A DNA stretch of 64,000 nt from an uncultured Veillonellaceae bacterium (GCA_902785705.1 CACZZN010000002.1:895-64894); one strand, 5' to 3'. Counted from the stretch's first letter, positions 13,935 through 24,645 are shown. The notes: generated by a model from the letters alone, not told the origin. Numbers and translations are program-made.

Positions 13935-15635
13935 TTACCATATCTTTCCCAAGATGAACCAAGTGCGGCCCTTGCTCTGTGCGTCAGCTGAGATGCCGTC
14001 ATTGCCGATCCTGCGTGCATAGTCGAGACGCGCGAACCAGTCGTCCGGCTTGGAATATGCCACGCCGATGCCCCAGCCTTTGAGGGATCTGCTGTTGTCC
14101 GGGGCAGAAGAGTTCTTGACCAATTTCACGTGGCCGCCGTCCAGATAGGTGCTCAGGGTGAGTCCGGGCAGCTTCGTATGATAGCGCAGTTCCAACGAGC
14201 CGAGCCAGCCCTGATCGCCGGATGCCTCTGCCTGCGGATAGGCGCGGACGCCTCTCGCGCCGCCCAGGTAGAACTCCTCCGAGCTGTCCAGATTGCGGTT
14301 CGCCATCTGTCCAGAGAGCTTCGCCACGACATCGGTCATATGCCCCAGAGACTGCACCGCCGTCAGATTCGCCTCCAGCTTCATGAAGCGCCCCTCGGTA
14401 TCGCTGTAGCGGTTCATGAACTTGCTGTAATCCGAATCCATGCTCATCCAGCCCATGGTCGCCTTTGTATCGTAAGTGATGGCGATGCCCGCCTTCGGGA
14501 ACCGGTCCGCCCCTTCGATGCCCACATGCAGATTGTGCGAGTGTTTCTCGCTGTCCAGATTTCCGAACGCATTCTTCAGCAGTGCCTGATAATAGGAGCC
14601 TGCAAAGCCCAAATCATCCTCCAACTGGCGATAATCATACCCATAGACAAATTTCATCTGATGATCCGTCAAGTGGAAGAGCGGACGAGAACCAAAGAGG
14701 CTGACGGTATTCGCTGTCCCTGTCGCGCCCAGCGCGGAAAAAACTCCGCCCAGATCATAGGTCATGCGGCTGACGCCAAGCCCCAGCGTCGTGCCGCCGC
14801 GTCCGACGAGCATCTCGTAATTCGCATAATAATTGCGCAGCTTGCGGTTCGAGGTCATCACGCCGATATTCATCCTTGCCCCCGTCCCGCCTACATCGTA
14901 CTGTCCGTACTGCAGGCCGAATCGATAGCGCCCCGATGCCTTGCTGCCATAGTTCTCCGCATAGAGCGTCACATTGCTCGTCTTGCCGCTCTCGATGCGT
15001 ACCGTCACATCGCTGGTGCCGAAGCCCTCTCCCGGAGCCAGCACGCCCACCGCTTTCGTGCCGCTTTTCTCGCTGATGGAGTAGAGCGTCGTTTCCAGCT
15101 TGCCCGTGCGGATGATATCCCCCGGCTTCAAGCCCTTCAAAAAGCCCAGAGCCACTTCATCCTTCATGCCGCTCCGGTTGTCGAGCTGCACCTTACCGAT
15201 ACGTCCCGGAATGATGCGGATGACCACCGTACCGTCCGTGCTGGTCTGCGCAGGCAAATATGCTGCGGATGCAGGATACCCGTGCTGGCGGCAATAGAGC
15301 GTCAGCTGATGCACAATCCCATCAAACTCCGAAAGCGTCACCTCGCGATTCATGCCGCCCTCCAGAATCTTCGCGAGATCCTGCTGGTTCAGTCGCAGCT
15401 CCGAGGCATCCAGATCGATTTTCTTGACCACAAAGGTCTTTTCCTTCGTCTCAGGAGGCGGCTGCGGCGTCTGATCGTCTACATCCGCCTCCGGGCGCGG
15501 CTCCGTCATCTTCCGGATTTCATCCCCCGGATTCTTGAGGAATTCCGATGGGACAGCCTCCGCCGCTCCCCCGAAATGAAGCAGCAGTGCCGCCGCTGCT
15601 GCCGCCGAAACAAACTGCCTTCCTTGAAAAAGCAT
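13935..15635 (-). CDS. TpsB outer-membrane transporter of two-partner secretion (ShlB/FhaC/HecB family)
   Basis: 566 residues. A signal peptide (hydrophobic Ala/Leu stretch ending GGAAEA) and a Pro-rich linker with TPQPPPETKEK precede two POTRA domains (about 68-215; first begins FVVKKIDLDASELRL, with the POTRA2 features YCRQHGYPAS and IRIIPGRIGKV). The rest is a 16-strand beta-barrel, with the family motif VRAYPQAEASGDQGWLGSLELRY near residues 460-485 and a C-terminal strand ending in FILGKIW, an aromatic end recognised by the Bam machine. It exports the TpsA adhesin encoded just upstream in the same operon. The start ATG at 15635 follows AAGGAGAG. Confidence 0.92.
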   Translation of the reverse strand: MLFQGRQFVSAAAAAALLLHFGGAAEAVPSEFLKNPGDEIRKMTEPRPEADVDDQTPQPPPETKEKTFVVKKIDLDASELRLNQQDLAKILEGGMNREVTLSEFDGIVHQLTLYCRQHGYPASAAYLPAQTSTDGTVVIRIIPGRIGKVQLDNRSGMKDEVALGFLKGLKPGDIIRTGKLETTLYSISEKSGTKAVGVLAPGEGFGTSDVTVRIESGKTSNVTLYAENYGSKASGRYRFGLQYGQYDVGGTGARMNIGVMTSNRKLRNYYANYEMLVGRGGTTLGLGVSRMTYDLGGVFSALGATGTANTVSLFGSRPLFHLTDHQMKFVYGYDYRQLEDDLGFAGSYYQALLKNAFGNLDSEKHSHNLHVGIEGADRFPKAGIAITYDTKATMGWMSMDSDYSKFMNRYSDTEGRFMKLEANLTAVQSLGHMTDVVAKLSGQMANRNLDSSEEFYLGGARGVRAYPQAEASGDQGWLGSLELRYHTKLPGLTLSTYLDGGHVKLVKNSSAPDNSRSLKGWGIGVAYSKPDDWFARLDYARRIGNDGISADAQSKGRTWFILGKIW

Positions 15636-15704
15636 GAAAGAACTCTCTCCTTATGCACATGCCTATGGAACTGTCGACCAACTAGATTGTCCTCCAGTTC
15701 CTGT

Positions 15705-15749
15705 GAAAAGCCAATCATCCGTCCTGCAGGGAAGGATGGTTGGCTTTTC
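15705..15749 (-). terminator. intercistronic hairpin between tpsA and tpsB
   Basis: GAAAAGCCAATCATCC (15705-15720) pairs with GGATGGTTGGCTTTTC (15734-15749), one mismatch. On the minus strand it lies just after the tpsA stop and ends in TTTTC. It probably reduces read-through so that far less TpsB than TpsA is made, or stabilises the tpsA mRNA. Confidence 0.7.
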
Positions 15750-15759
15750 GCATGGAATT

Positions 15760-18700
15760 TTATACTGCCGTATCCATCGGCGCGCCGAGATTCACAGCGT
15801 CCTTCAGGGTTTCCAGCCCAATGAGACTTGAATCCTGCGTCTTGCTGCGATTCTCTTCGCCCGTTTCCGTGTCCTCCTCCGTATCATCTTTCTGCACACG
15901 GATGGAAATGCCCGATGATGTCTCCGTTTGCTCCGATGACGAAGCCTTCGTCTTGGTCGTGGCATCCGAATGTGCACCCGTCGAAAGGTTCACGCCATCC
16001 TCCGATGTGCTCAGACTGATGGAGCTTTTCGTGCCGTCCTTCGTCGTGATGTTCACCGTCGCATCCGAGTACTCCAGTTCCGCATCGCTTTCCGTGTTGG
16101 AATCATTGGAAATGGACACGCTTCCGGCGCTGCTTTCCAGCGCGATCTCGCTGTCCACATCCGCATTGCTGGAAACCTCTACGATCTGACCCGTGCCAGA
16201 AAGATCCGCCGCATTGACACCGGTGCTCTTGTAAGCCACAGATGCAGAGGAATATGGCATCTCAGCCGCATTCGCCGTCTCCGCCAAGCCTTCCGACTCG
16301 GACACCTGCACCAGAATCGTATTGTCGGGCGTTACCTTCTTCGAGCCAGATTCCGCAAGGACGGCCGAAGCAGTGGCTATCGTCGATGCAACCGCGCCAT
16401 TCGCTGTGCCTCCTGTTCCGGTGCCGCCCAGTTCCAGCAGTGCCTCCCAACTCATGCCGCTGCCATTGGAAGAAATTCCGTCCAACCCTGTGCCGGATCC
16501 ACCGGATCCGCCAGAGCCCCCCGGACCCGTACCGGATCCACCAGAGCCACCCGGCCCCGTACCGGATCCGCCAGAGCCCCCCGGACCCGTACCGGGTCCG
16601 CCCGGCTCCACATTGCCGCCGGTGCCGGGATTTTCACCCGTCCCGCCATGCTCTCCGCCCGGTGTCGGATTGGAACCGGGGGGCGGCAAAATCGAGGGGA
16701 TGCCGCCGCCACCACCGGTCGGAGTGCTGCCGCCGCCACCCGCAGGGGTGCTGCCGCCGCCTCCTCCGCTGCCGCCGCTGCCGCTGCCGCTACCTCCCGG
16801 TGATGGTGGCGAGGATGGCTCATTGACGATGAAGTTCCCGGGATTGAACTCCTTGATGTAGTAGTTCTGCCCGTAGTTTCCGCTGGTCAGGTTCGTTATG
16901 CCGCTCTTGTTCCTGAACCATCCCGTCACTGCATCCGGATAGGTGCCCACTGTATTGATATCCACGGCCGCTCTCGTCACGTCGAAGGTGAAGTCGTTTG
17001 CGTCAAAATCCGCGTCCCCGTCCACTACGCCGCTCCAAGAACCACTGTAGCTGCTCGGCCACACGCCTTTTGTCGTGGTCGCGTCTTTGGCCGTGACCGT
17101 CACTTCGGCACGACGGATGATGCCTGAGCTTTCCAGTTCGATGCTCCCGCGGTTGATGTCTCCGGTATTCGTATCGTACGTATCCACACCCTCCAAGTAG
17201 TAGTTTGGGTTTCTAATCTGCACACCCGTATAGCTCACCGCATGGGATATAGGATCCGTGGATGCCTCTGTCAAGGACGCAGCCGCCCCGGAGTAGGAGA
17301 TACCGGTATCTGCATCAATGCCACCCCGATATACGCCGTTAGCGGTAATATCCAAATCTTCATCATAAAAAACATCTTCGAGATACTTCGACTGGATGAA
17401 CGCTCCGGCATCGCTTCCCATCAGCCGGTCTGTCCCGTCATAGGTCTTCTCCGCAGGAGTTGCCACCAGTCCCCGGATCTTTGCCGGGTCGATGATGCCG
17501 TTCAGACTGGTATAAGTGGCATATACCGTATTCGTAGCACGATCGTACTTCGTGGTCAGCACGCCCTCCCCGTCGCTCGTCGGCACGGGAACCAGCTCAT
17601 AGTTCTGATCGTCCCAAGTAAGGAAATAGTCCACACCCACGCCATGTCCCGCATCTTTGGATGTGTATCTCGCACCCCCGTCAACGTCCGTCTGCAATGC
17701 CAGATTGACCGCATCTCCCGTCAGTAATAATTTTTCATCCAGCATGGTGCGGTTGATATTCTCGATTGTCTTGTATGTATCCGCTACAGCATCCGTGCCG
17801 TCATAGGTCTTCCGCACTTTATTCACCAGGGATATCTCGGCCTCGATGGGCTTGATTGTCCCCGTGCCTTTCAGGATGTTCTGTGTCAAGTCAGAATCGA
17901 TGCCGGCCGCCGATGTCTCCACCAGTTCCAACGCATAATTTCCGGCTTCTTCACCTGTTAACACGAACTCTTGGTACCAGACCTGCCGCGTGAGGACTTT
18001 TCCTTCATTGTCTCGTTCCACATTTTCATCATATGCAGTGTTGTCTACATTCCTATAGTGAGCACTGTACGTCAGCCCCACCTTTCCGGTATCGCCTTCA
18101 ACCAGTCCGGTATCCGCCTCATCGACATCCGCGAAACCTACAATCTCCAAATACGGCTCCGACACAGTTGTGGTTTTATCGTACACTTTATCAATCCCGG
18201 TTCCGTCATCCACACCTGCTTCAGTATTCTTAAAGTCCACATACAATTTGCGTGCCTTGATGGTTCCCTTCAGGTCGGACACGGTTCCCAGCGTATAGTT
18301 TCCGGCATCAGTTCCGCCCAAGAGAATCGTGCCGCTATTCAGCACGATTTCCCCGGCGTCATCCGAGTCAGGTCCATAAACGCCGACATTCTTGCCGGAA
18401 TATGCCAACGTGCCGCCTTCCGAAACTGCCGCATACACATCGTCTGCCGTTTCCGGCGTCGTTTCCGTGGCGGGATATGTGACCTTTCCCTCCACCTTGG
18501 TACCTGCCTTCAAAAGGTCTGGCGTGATTTCCGTGGTTCCGTCATAGACTTTCGTAATGCCGGCACTGGAATCCTTGAACGCGATGTTCACCGTCTTGGG
18601 GGTGATCGTGCCCTTGGCATTGAATGTTACTTGAGCCACGGGATCCGCCTCCGTCCCATGCCCGTTCAGACGGTAGTTCCCAGCTGCATCCCCAGTCAGG

Positions 18701-21700
18701 GAAACGGTGTAGGTGATGTTCTTGACGGACGGATTTCCGTTCGTATCACGATAAACATCCTTGCCTCTGTTGGTCTCGGACATGGCCTGATATTTCGCGG
18801 AAATATCCCACTTAGCGCCGTCGTTCACCAGAGTCGCACTACCATCTGCATACCGGATATAGTTTCCTCCGAAGTCCTCGCGATCCGCCGTGTCGCTATC
18901 CGTCCCGCTCACTACGCTTGCCGACCCGTCATACTCTTTATCAATGCCTGTGGTCGTTCCCAGCTCCACATAGATATCCCTGCGATCAATCGTGCCGACC
19001 ACAGAGCCGGCTTTGCCATAGTTCACCCCCGCTTTCATCGGATTCAAGGAGCCGGCTTCTTCCAGCGTATAGTTCGATACGTCAGCGCCGCCTGCCTTCA
19101 CAGCGTAGATGACCCGCTGCGCACCTGTCCCGGCGCCTTGATACCCCGTCGCGTTGCGCGTCCGATTGCCGTCCGCATCTGCGTAGTAAGATTTATAGCC
19201 GGACTCATTTGTCCACGAGAGTTCGACACTATCGTCCGCAATAATTCCCGAAGTGCCCGTTCCTGCCTCCACATTCAGCGTCGTTGCCCGGACTTCGTCC
19301 CCCAGTGCTTCGCCTTCATAAACGTCACTGCCGTTATAGGTCTTTGCCGCCGCCTCCGTGACCCGAACGCCATCCTTGTAAAGCTCCAGCTCACCCACGG
19401 GACGCGGCAGAATAGTTCCCGTGCTTGTCCCGGCATCCGTAACCGTATAGTTCCCTGCATTCACAAAGGCTTTTTCTACCGCACCTTCGGCAAACGTAAT
19501 CCCCTTCGCGGCCGCCTTTCCATTCCCATCAAGCAGGACATTCTTGCCATCCGTATAGTCTCCGGTCAGGGCGTTCTTGTTGAAGGAAATCTGATCCAGC
19601 TCGCCGTTAGCCACTGTATCGGCCACGCCATTTTGCAGGAAGGTGACGTTCTCGCCGGTCAGCGCGTAACCATCGGGAACTTCCACCTTCGCTGTCCCGT
19701 TGTAAATCTTGTCCACATGCGAGAACACTGCTTGGACTTCGCGGGGATTGATCCGGCCGTTGTTTTTCGTATAGGTATACGTATACCCGGCACCGTCGCC
19801 TTCCCACGATGTCCGTACAGCCGTGCTGTTTGTCTCCAGCTGATAGTTTCCCTTATAGTCACCATCCAAGGATACCGTGTAGCTGACCTGTTTCCCGGAA
19901 ATCACGTTGTTGGCAGCATCCCGCAAAACATTTTTATCATCATAGTGGACATTCGAGATATTCAGCGAGACTCTGGGGTTCGTTCCGTTCAAATCGCTCG
20001 CCAAAAACTTATGGGCATCCTCATCGGTCCCATAAATCAAGTAACCCTCAGGGTCATATGTACCACTGGAATCTACGTCATCCCCTGCACGGAACTGCAA
20101 ATAGTGCGTCGCACTGCCGTTGTCATCCGTGTCCAGCACATTGGCAGTTCCGTCATAGGTCTTCTCTATCGCACCGTCCTTGATCGCAAGCTTGATGGTG
20201 CGGGGCGTGATGGTTCCCGACGTCCAGAAAGCGCTCGCGTCATAGTCCCCCGATGCACTCTTCCCATACGTGGTGCCATCCGTTTTCAGCCCCTGATCCA
20301 CGGTTGCCCCATCCACGAAGGAGTAGTTTTGTGCATCATTCCCTTGCGCTTGCACCGCATAGCGCACCCAGTGCGCTCCGGGGCTGGGGAAATCCTGACT
20401 GGGTCTGACATAATCCGTCGCATTCCGGTCGTTGAAGTCTGCGTCCACAATCGCAAAGGACACATCATCCCCGTTCAAGATTGATGCACTTTTCAGCGTT
20501 GCGCCAGTAGGGACGCTGTATCCCGTGGTTCCGTCATACGCCTTAGTCGGGGCTATCGTCTGTCCGTTTCCGTCCACCAGAGAAACATCACTTGTGGAAA
20601 TCGTGCGTGGCGTGATGGTCCCCACGTTCCCCGTATAGGAGGAAGAATCCAGCGCATAGTTGCCCGCGCGATTGCCGGACAGTGCCAAGCCGACCAGCGA
20701 CACGTTCTTCCCTGCCCCGACATTCTTGTCGGCATAGGCAGAGCCGCTCCCGGCACCGACCGCAACCAGTCCCGCATCTCTGTCCAGAGTACCCGACAGG
20801 GAAATCACACTGGCACCCGTCACATCTTTTGAACCGTCATAGACCTTGGAAACCCCTTGGATGGACACTGTACGCGGGGAGATGGTTCCCGTCGCTTTCC
20901 GTCCCAGCTGCAAACCACCCTCGACGTCGGCATTTTTCGTCACGTTGGAAACTGCGTCATAGAGCTGATAGTTCCCCGCCTTGGTGCCTGTCAGGCCTGC
21001 CGCATAGGTAATCTTATTCGTATTCACATTGCTGCCGTCGACCCAGTTGATGTCCGGGCTGTCGTATGCTGCATTGATAACACGAGACATACCCTTTGAA
21101 TCCTGCTCAAAAACACTGTTGGGAGAAGCATTCGGATCTGTATAGAGAACATATCCTTTGTAATCAACATCCGTTATCACATCGGTCGTGCCGTCATAAT
21201 CTTTGTTGATGTCCTTGGCATCGTCCGACAGGGACACATTGATTGTGCGCCGCGTAATGGTGCCATCCTGGAAGAAGCCGTTATAAACGGTTCCCCCATT
21301 CAGCGCTGTCAGCTTTTCCGTTGCATCCTCATCAGCTTCCACCGCGTCCGTGACAAAGGTATAGTTGTTCAGTACGTTCGCATCGTCCGATGATACCTTC
21401 ACATCGTAGGAAATATGCTGCGCCTTGTACCCATTGTCCTCGCTGTCCGCAATGCCGGAATCCGTGGCATTGACGGCCGCATGCGTCTTCGTGCTGTCCA
21501 CAAAGGAGCCGCCTTTGACAGAAAACGTTATCTTCCCCACATCGTCTGCCAGAATATTTGCGGCATTATGATCCACCGTTACAGTTGCACCACCAATGCC
21601 ATCCACCGTCGATCCGCCGTCATAGTTCTTGGTGCTGGATGTGCCGGTGATCTGGATGCCCGAGGTGTCAATCACCCTCCGCGCAATCGTGCCCGTAGCC

Positions 21701-24564
21701 GTGAGCTTGCCGCCTTTGTCCGCATTGGTTTTCTCAAGGAAGGTCACACCATAAGCATCGTCTTTCAGTGTTTCCCCGCCATAGTAAATGACAGACGTTC
21801 CATCCGTCAGATAGTAATTTTTCAGCAACGCGTCCTTGTCATCGCGGTTTTTACCCGTTTCTGTCAAGCCCAGCATCAAACCCTTATAATCAATTTTCCT
21901 GTCATTCTTGTTTATGCTTGCATTTACGTCATCATATGCCACCGTATCATTGTAAATCAGGCGCAATGCTTTCTGGTCATTTTCCGAGATGAAGCCCTGC
22001 GTCAGCGAAACCTTTTGTGTGCCACCGTTCCCATCATCAACTTCTGCAGTCAAGCCCACTGTATTGGCGAAGTTCAGGTTCCCGTCCACACCATCCGTGA
22101 TATCGTCGTCGATGGCAGCCCGATACCCTTTGGTCTCTGCTTCAGCTTCCGAGGTATCTGTTCTGACAACATCGTCCGTGCCGTCATAGGTCTTGTCAAT
22201 GTCTTTCGATTGGTTCAGTCGGACGTTCAACGCACGAGGGATAATGGCGCCCTTGATGGTATTGATGGTGATATCGCCACCTGTCCCCACATCTGAACCC
22301 TTGTTCAGGGCATAGTTACCTGCAGCATTACCCTTCAATTTACTGCCAAGCCCCGTAAAGGTGAGCTCCACATACTTCCCGGTACCGGCATCCGGCGCCG
22401 CTTGACGCTCGGTTTTATTATTGTAAAAATTGCCCACAACGGATCCCGGCATCTCCACGTCATCGCCTTGGACCAAGCCCGTTTCCCCTGCGGACGCCGT
22501 CAGCAAATCCGTGGCAGAGCCTTTGAAGGTCGCGCTCCCGTCGTAGGTCTTGCTGATCAGCATTTGTTTCTGATTAGCGCCCTCACCGGTGGTTCCAAGA
22601 TACACCGGGCGCAGGTTGATCTTCGCCTCGCCGCCTACGAGATCATAGCCATGCTGTCCGGTGTACGCCATGGCATAGGTTCCCTCAGCCTTGCCCGCCG
22701 GTGCGGTCACCACGGTGCTGTGTGCGTTGCTCGAAACATCGCCCTTGGAAAGGGACAAGTTGATGGTTCTGGCATCGTAGGTCTTGCTTACCTTGCCCGA
22801 TTCAAAATGCAGCGTGGACGCAAGAGTAGTGGAATTCTTCAAACCGTTCGCCGTAGTGATCTGAGCGGCATTGCTCACATTGTTTTCATTGAGATTCACC
22901 GTAGCGGTTCCCTTGAAAAAGGCCGTCAGCAAGGGCGTCGTCCGCCCCTCGTAGATGCGCCAAGTTTTTCCCGAACCGCCCTCGTTGGAGATGCTGTCGC
23001 CAAAAGCGGCGTAACCGGACAGACTTGTGGAATTTGTCGACAGTACGCTGTCGCCCAAACCACTCGGCGCAACGCCGCCAGTCGCGCCGCCCGTTGTCGT
23101 GTCCGTTTTCTGTGTCGTATACGAAGTCGCAGCCGTAACCGTGCCCTGACTGTTCCCGCCAATGATGCCATACTTGGTCGCACCCGTATTGTACACATTG
23201 GTGATGATCACATCTGCTTGCCCGTTGGCTTTACCCTCATTTCCTCTGGCATAGCCGACAATGCCGCCTCGTCCGTAATTAGCCACGTCCTCAGCACCAA
23301 AGGTTTCCTGACTAAAAATACTCTGTGTACCGCTCCCCGTCACCGTTCCAGTGTTATAGGACTCCGAAATGGTCAGCTTACCGACACCGGCAAGTCCCAC
23401 CAATCCCCCGTTAATGGAATTATTCCCGGTTACCGAGACCCCTTCGTTGTAGACATTGTGCAGTTTATTGTCCCCTGTCGCATACCCCGCCAAGGCGCCC
23501 GCCGCCTTGACATCGCTGGATGATTGACCAAAAGTAGTGTTCAAATAAGGGACATCACTATAGGTTGCCGCGCTGATGCTCCCCCCCACAACTCCCACAT
23601 TCTCAATAGTGGCGTTCTTAATGCTGGAAAAGAGCCCACCTACGGCATTGATGTCTGTCACCTGATGGTACATACCGTCGAATTTGCCAGTAAAGGGGGC
23701 GCTCGCCGAGATATGTTTTGGAATAAACGAATCGGCGGCGATGTCATTTTTCAGCATATAATGACCGTCGGTCGCCATATCCTCCAGCTCATCTTTCTTG
23801 CTCACCAGCTGATAATAAGTAGTGCCGTCGGACGCACTTATAGTATAATTTACATTGCTGTCTGCCTTTGAATTCGCATTATCGTCAGATTTCTCGTGGC
23901 CGATGTGCACATAGCCCGCCGCCGTAATGGCAACATTGTTTTTATTGACTTCGACTTCGTTCGAACGTGTCAAAATCTCAGCGGAGTTCTGCAAGCTGAC
24001 ATTGTCTCCAACAATGGTGAGACGGTCAGCTTTGATTGTTCCAAGATTCACCACGTCCGCATTACCCGTCGGATTCGCCCCTAGGGGGGATGTGCTGCTG
24101 ACGTTTTGAAAACCAGAGACATCCACGGTGTCTGGCTTTTGCGTGGAGACATAGAGACTCCCTACGTTCACCTGAGCGCCTTCCGCAAAGATCACGCCGT
24201 TGGGATTCACGAGATAGACATTCCTGCCCCCCTCAATGGTTCCCGCAATGTCGGAGGTCGCCTGTCCCGTGACAAGATTGAGATAATCGCTCTGCCCGAT
24301 GGCGCCTCCGTCAAAGGTCACCTTTTCCCCCTGCGCCACGGAAAAGTCCGTCCAAGCGGCAACATAATGTCCGCCCGCTGTGGAGCCTGTGACATCCATG
24401 CGGTTGGCTTCTGGCTTGGTGATTGCCACTCCTTCGCTATTGGCGGCATACGTCGCATCGTATACAGGCATGCCAAAAGCGACGGGCACCATGCTGAACA
24501 TGCCCGCAAGCAGACTAATCCCGATCTGTCCGGTCAAGCGTTCCTTTCTCGTCAGCGTCCTCAT
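15760..24564 (-). CDS. TpsA giant filamentous adhesin with YDG repeats (two-partner secretion)
   Basis: About 2,934 residues. The N-terminus has a basic signal peptide (MRTLTRKERLTGQ..., ending near MVPVAFG) and the haemagglutination-activity TPS domain, with NPNGVIFAEGAQVNVGSL and the beta-helix start that TpsB recognises. A GLUG-like segment (SISESYNTGTVTGSG) follows. Residues about 640-2540 contain roughly 15 repeats of 90-170 residues, each starting K-x-YDG-T and closing AGNYxL...GTIxPR (YDG/MBG type). After this come a Gly/Ser/Pro hinge (with a 30-bp DNA tandem repeat) and an acidic Ser/Thr-rich C-terminus. The start ATG at 24564 has GGAGTGGAG upstream; ATG 24597 would give an 11-residue longer signal peptide. 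The promoter at 24617-24645 rules out anything longer. Confidence 0.9.
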   Translation of the reverse strand: MRTLTRKERLTGQIGISLLAGMFSMVPVAFGMPVYDATYAANSEGVAITKPEANRMDVTGSTAGGHYVAAWTDFSVAQGEKVTFDGGAIGQSDYLNLVTGQATSDIAGTIEGGRNVYLVNPNGVIFAEGAQVNVGSLYVSTQKPDTVDVSGFQNVSSTSPLGANPTGNADVVNLGTIKADRLTIVGDNVSLQNSAEILTRSNEVEVNKNNVAITAAGYVHIGHEKSDDNANSKADSNVNYTISASDGTTYYQLVSKKDELEDMATDGHYMLKNDIAADSFIPKHISASAPFTGKFDGMYHQVTDINAVGGLFSSIKNATIENVGVVGGSISAATYSDVPYLNTTFGQSSSDVKAAGALAGYATGDNKLHNVYNEGVSVTGNNSINGGLVGLAGVGKLTISESYNTGTVTGSGTQSIFSQETFGAEDVANYGRGGIVGYARGNEGKANGQADVIITNVYNTGATKYGIIGGNSQGTVTAATSYTTQKTDTTTGGATGGVAPSGLGDSVLSTNSTSLSGYAAFGDSISNEGGSGKTWRIYEGRTTPLLTAFFKGTATVNLNENNVSNAAQITTANGLKNSTTLASTLHFESGKVSKTYDARTINLSLSKGDVSSNAHSTVVTAPAGKAEGTYAMAYTGQHGYDLVGGEAKINLRPVYLGTTGEGANQKQMLISKTYDGSATFKGSATDLLTASAGETGLVQGDDVEMPGSVVGNFYNNKTERQAAPDAGTGKYVELTFTGLGSKLKGNAAGNYALNKGSDVGTGGDITINTIKGAIIPRALNVRLNQSKDIDKTYDGTDDVVRTDTSEAEAETKGYRAAIDDDITDGVDGNLNFANTVGLTAEVDDGNGGTQKVSLTQGFISENDQKALRLIYNDTVAYDDVNASINKNDRKIDYKGLMLGLTETGKNRDDKDALLKNYYLTDGTSVIYYGGETLKDDAYGVTFLEKTNADKGGKLTATGTIARRVIDTSGIQITGTSSTKNYDGGSTVDGIGGATVTVDHNAANILADDVGKITFSVKGGSFVDSTKTHAAVNATDSGIADSEDNGYKAQHISYDVKVSSDDANVLNNYTFVTDAVEADEDATEKLTALNGGTVYNGFFQDGTITRRTINVSLSDDAKDINKDYDGTTDVITDVDYKGYVLYTDPNASPNSVFEQDSKGMSRVINAAYDSPDINWVDGSNVNTNKITYAAGLTGTKAGNYQLYDAVSNVTKNADVEGGLQLGRKATGTISPRTVSIQGVSKVYDGSKDVTGASVISLSGTLDRDAGLVAVGAGSGSAYADKNVGAGKNVSLVGLALSGNRAGNYALDSSSYTGNVGTITPRTISTSDVSLVDGNGQTIAPTKAYDGTTGYSVPTGATLKSASILNGDDVSFAIVDADFNDRNATDYVRPSQDFPSPGAHWVRYAVQAQGNDAQNYSFVDGATVDQGLKTDGTTYGKSASGDYDASAFWTSGTITPRTIKLAIKDGAIEKTYDGTANVLDTDDNGSATHYLQFRAGDDVDSSGTYDPEGYLIYGTDEDAHKFLASDLNGTNPRVSLNISNVHYDDKNVLRDAANNVISGKQVSYTVSLDGDYKGNYQLETNSTAVRTSWEGDGAGYTYTYTKNNGRINPREVQAVFSHVDKIYNGTAKVEVPDGYALTGENVTFLQNGVADTVANGELDQISFNKNALTGDYTDGKNVLLDGNGKAAAKGITFAEGAVEKAFVNAGNYTVTDAGTSTGTILPRPVGELELYKDGVRVTEAAAKTYNGSDVYEGEALGDEVRATTLNVEAGTGTSGIIADDSVELSWTNESGYKSYYADADGNRTRNATGYQGAGTGAQRVIYAVKAGGADVSNYTLEEAGSLNPMKAGVNYGKAGSVVGTIDRRDIYVELGTTTGIDKEYDGSASVVSGTDSDTADREDFGGNYIRYADGSATLVNDGAKWDISAKYQAMSETNRGKDVYRDTNGNPSVKNITYTVSLTGDAAGNYRLNGHGTEADPVAQVTFNAKGTITPKTVNIAFKDSSAGITKVYDGTTEITPDLLKAGTKVEGKVTYPATETTPETADDVYAAVSEGGTLAYSGKNVGVYGPDSDDAGEIVLNSGTILLGGTDAGNYTLGTVSDLKGTIKARKLYVDFKNTEAGVDDGTGIDKVYDKTTTVSEPYLEIVGFADVDEADTGLVEGDTGKVGLTYSAHYRNVDNTAYDENVERDNEGKVLTRQVWYQEFVLTGEEAGNYALELVETSAAGIDSDLTQNILKGTGTIKPIEAEISLVNKVRKTYDGTDAVADTYKTIENINRTMLDEKLLLTGDAVNLALQTDVDGGARYTSKDAGHGVGVDYFLTWDDQNYELVPVPTSDGEGVLTTKYDRATNTVYATYTSLNGIIDPAKIRGLVATPAEKTYDGTDRLMGSDAGAFIQSKYLEDVFYDEDLDITANGVYRGGIDADTGISYSGAAASLTEASTDPISHAVSYTGVQIRNPNYYLEGVDTYDTNTGDINRGSIELESSGIIRRAEVTVTAKDATTTKGVWPSSYSGSWSGVVDGDADFDANDFTFDVTRAAVDINTVGTYPDAVTGWFRNKSGITNLTSGNYGQNYYIKEFNPGNFIVNEPSSPPSPGGSGSGSGGSGGGGGSTPAGGGGSTPTGGGGGIPSILPPPGSNPTPGGEHGGTGENPGTGGNVEPGGPGTGPGGSGGSGTGPGGSGGSGTGPGGSGGSGGSGTGLDGISSNGSGMSWEALLELGGTGTGGTANGAVASTIATASAVLAESGSKKVTPDNTILVQVSESEGLAETANAAEMPYSSASVAYKSTGVNAADLSGTGQIVEVSSNADVDSEIALESSAGSVSISNDSNTESDAELEYSDATVNITTKDGTKSSISLSTSEDGVNLSTGAHSDATTKTKASSSEQTETSSGISIRVQKDDTEEDTETGEENRSKTQDSSLIGLETLKDAVNLGAPMDTAV
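16504..16593. repeat. three tandem 30-bp repeats in the hinge of tpsA
   Basis: Units at 16504-16533, 16534-16563 and 16564-16593; the first and third are identical, the middle differs at a few bases. Each encodes GTGPGGSGGS. The unit is a multiple of three, so gain or loss by slippage changes hinge length without breaking the frame. Confidence 0.85.
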
Positions 24565-24616
24565 GATCTCCACTCCGTTCTCCGGATTTGCATCCATCTC
24601 GTTCCTTTGTCCTATT

Positions 24617-24645
24617 ATTATAACGCACCCGCAGGCAACCTGCAA
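24617..24645 (-). promoter_or_regulatory. sigma-70-type promoter of tpsA-tpsB
   Basis: On the minus strand TTGCAG (24640-24645), 17-base spacer, TATAAT (24617-24622). Transcription would begin near 24610, so translation must start at 24597 or 24564. Confidence 0.85.

Noticed and set aside
14130-15824. Long plus-strand frame (564 codons) over tpsB
   Set aside because: It is the antisense shadow of tpsB, with His/Arg-rich low-complexity translation and no ribosome site.
17971-20484. Plus-strand frame of 837 codons over tpsA
   Set aside because: Antisense shadow of the repeat region of tpsA; its repetitiveness follows from the YDG repeats on the other strand.
17800-22700. CRISPR-like or satellite repeat array
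   Set aside because: The regularly recurring motifs encode YDG protein repeats with variable spacing and sequence; there are no identical direct repeats with unique spacers.
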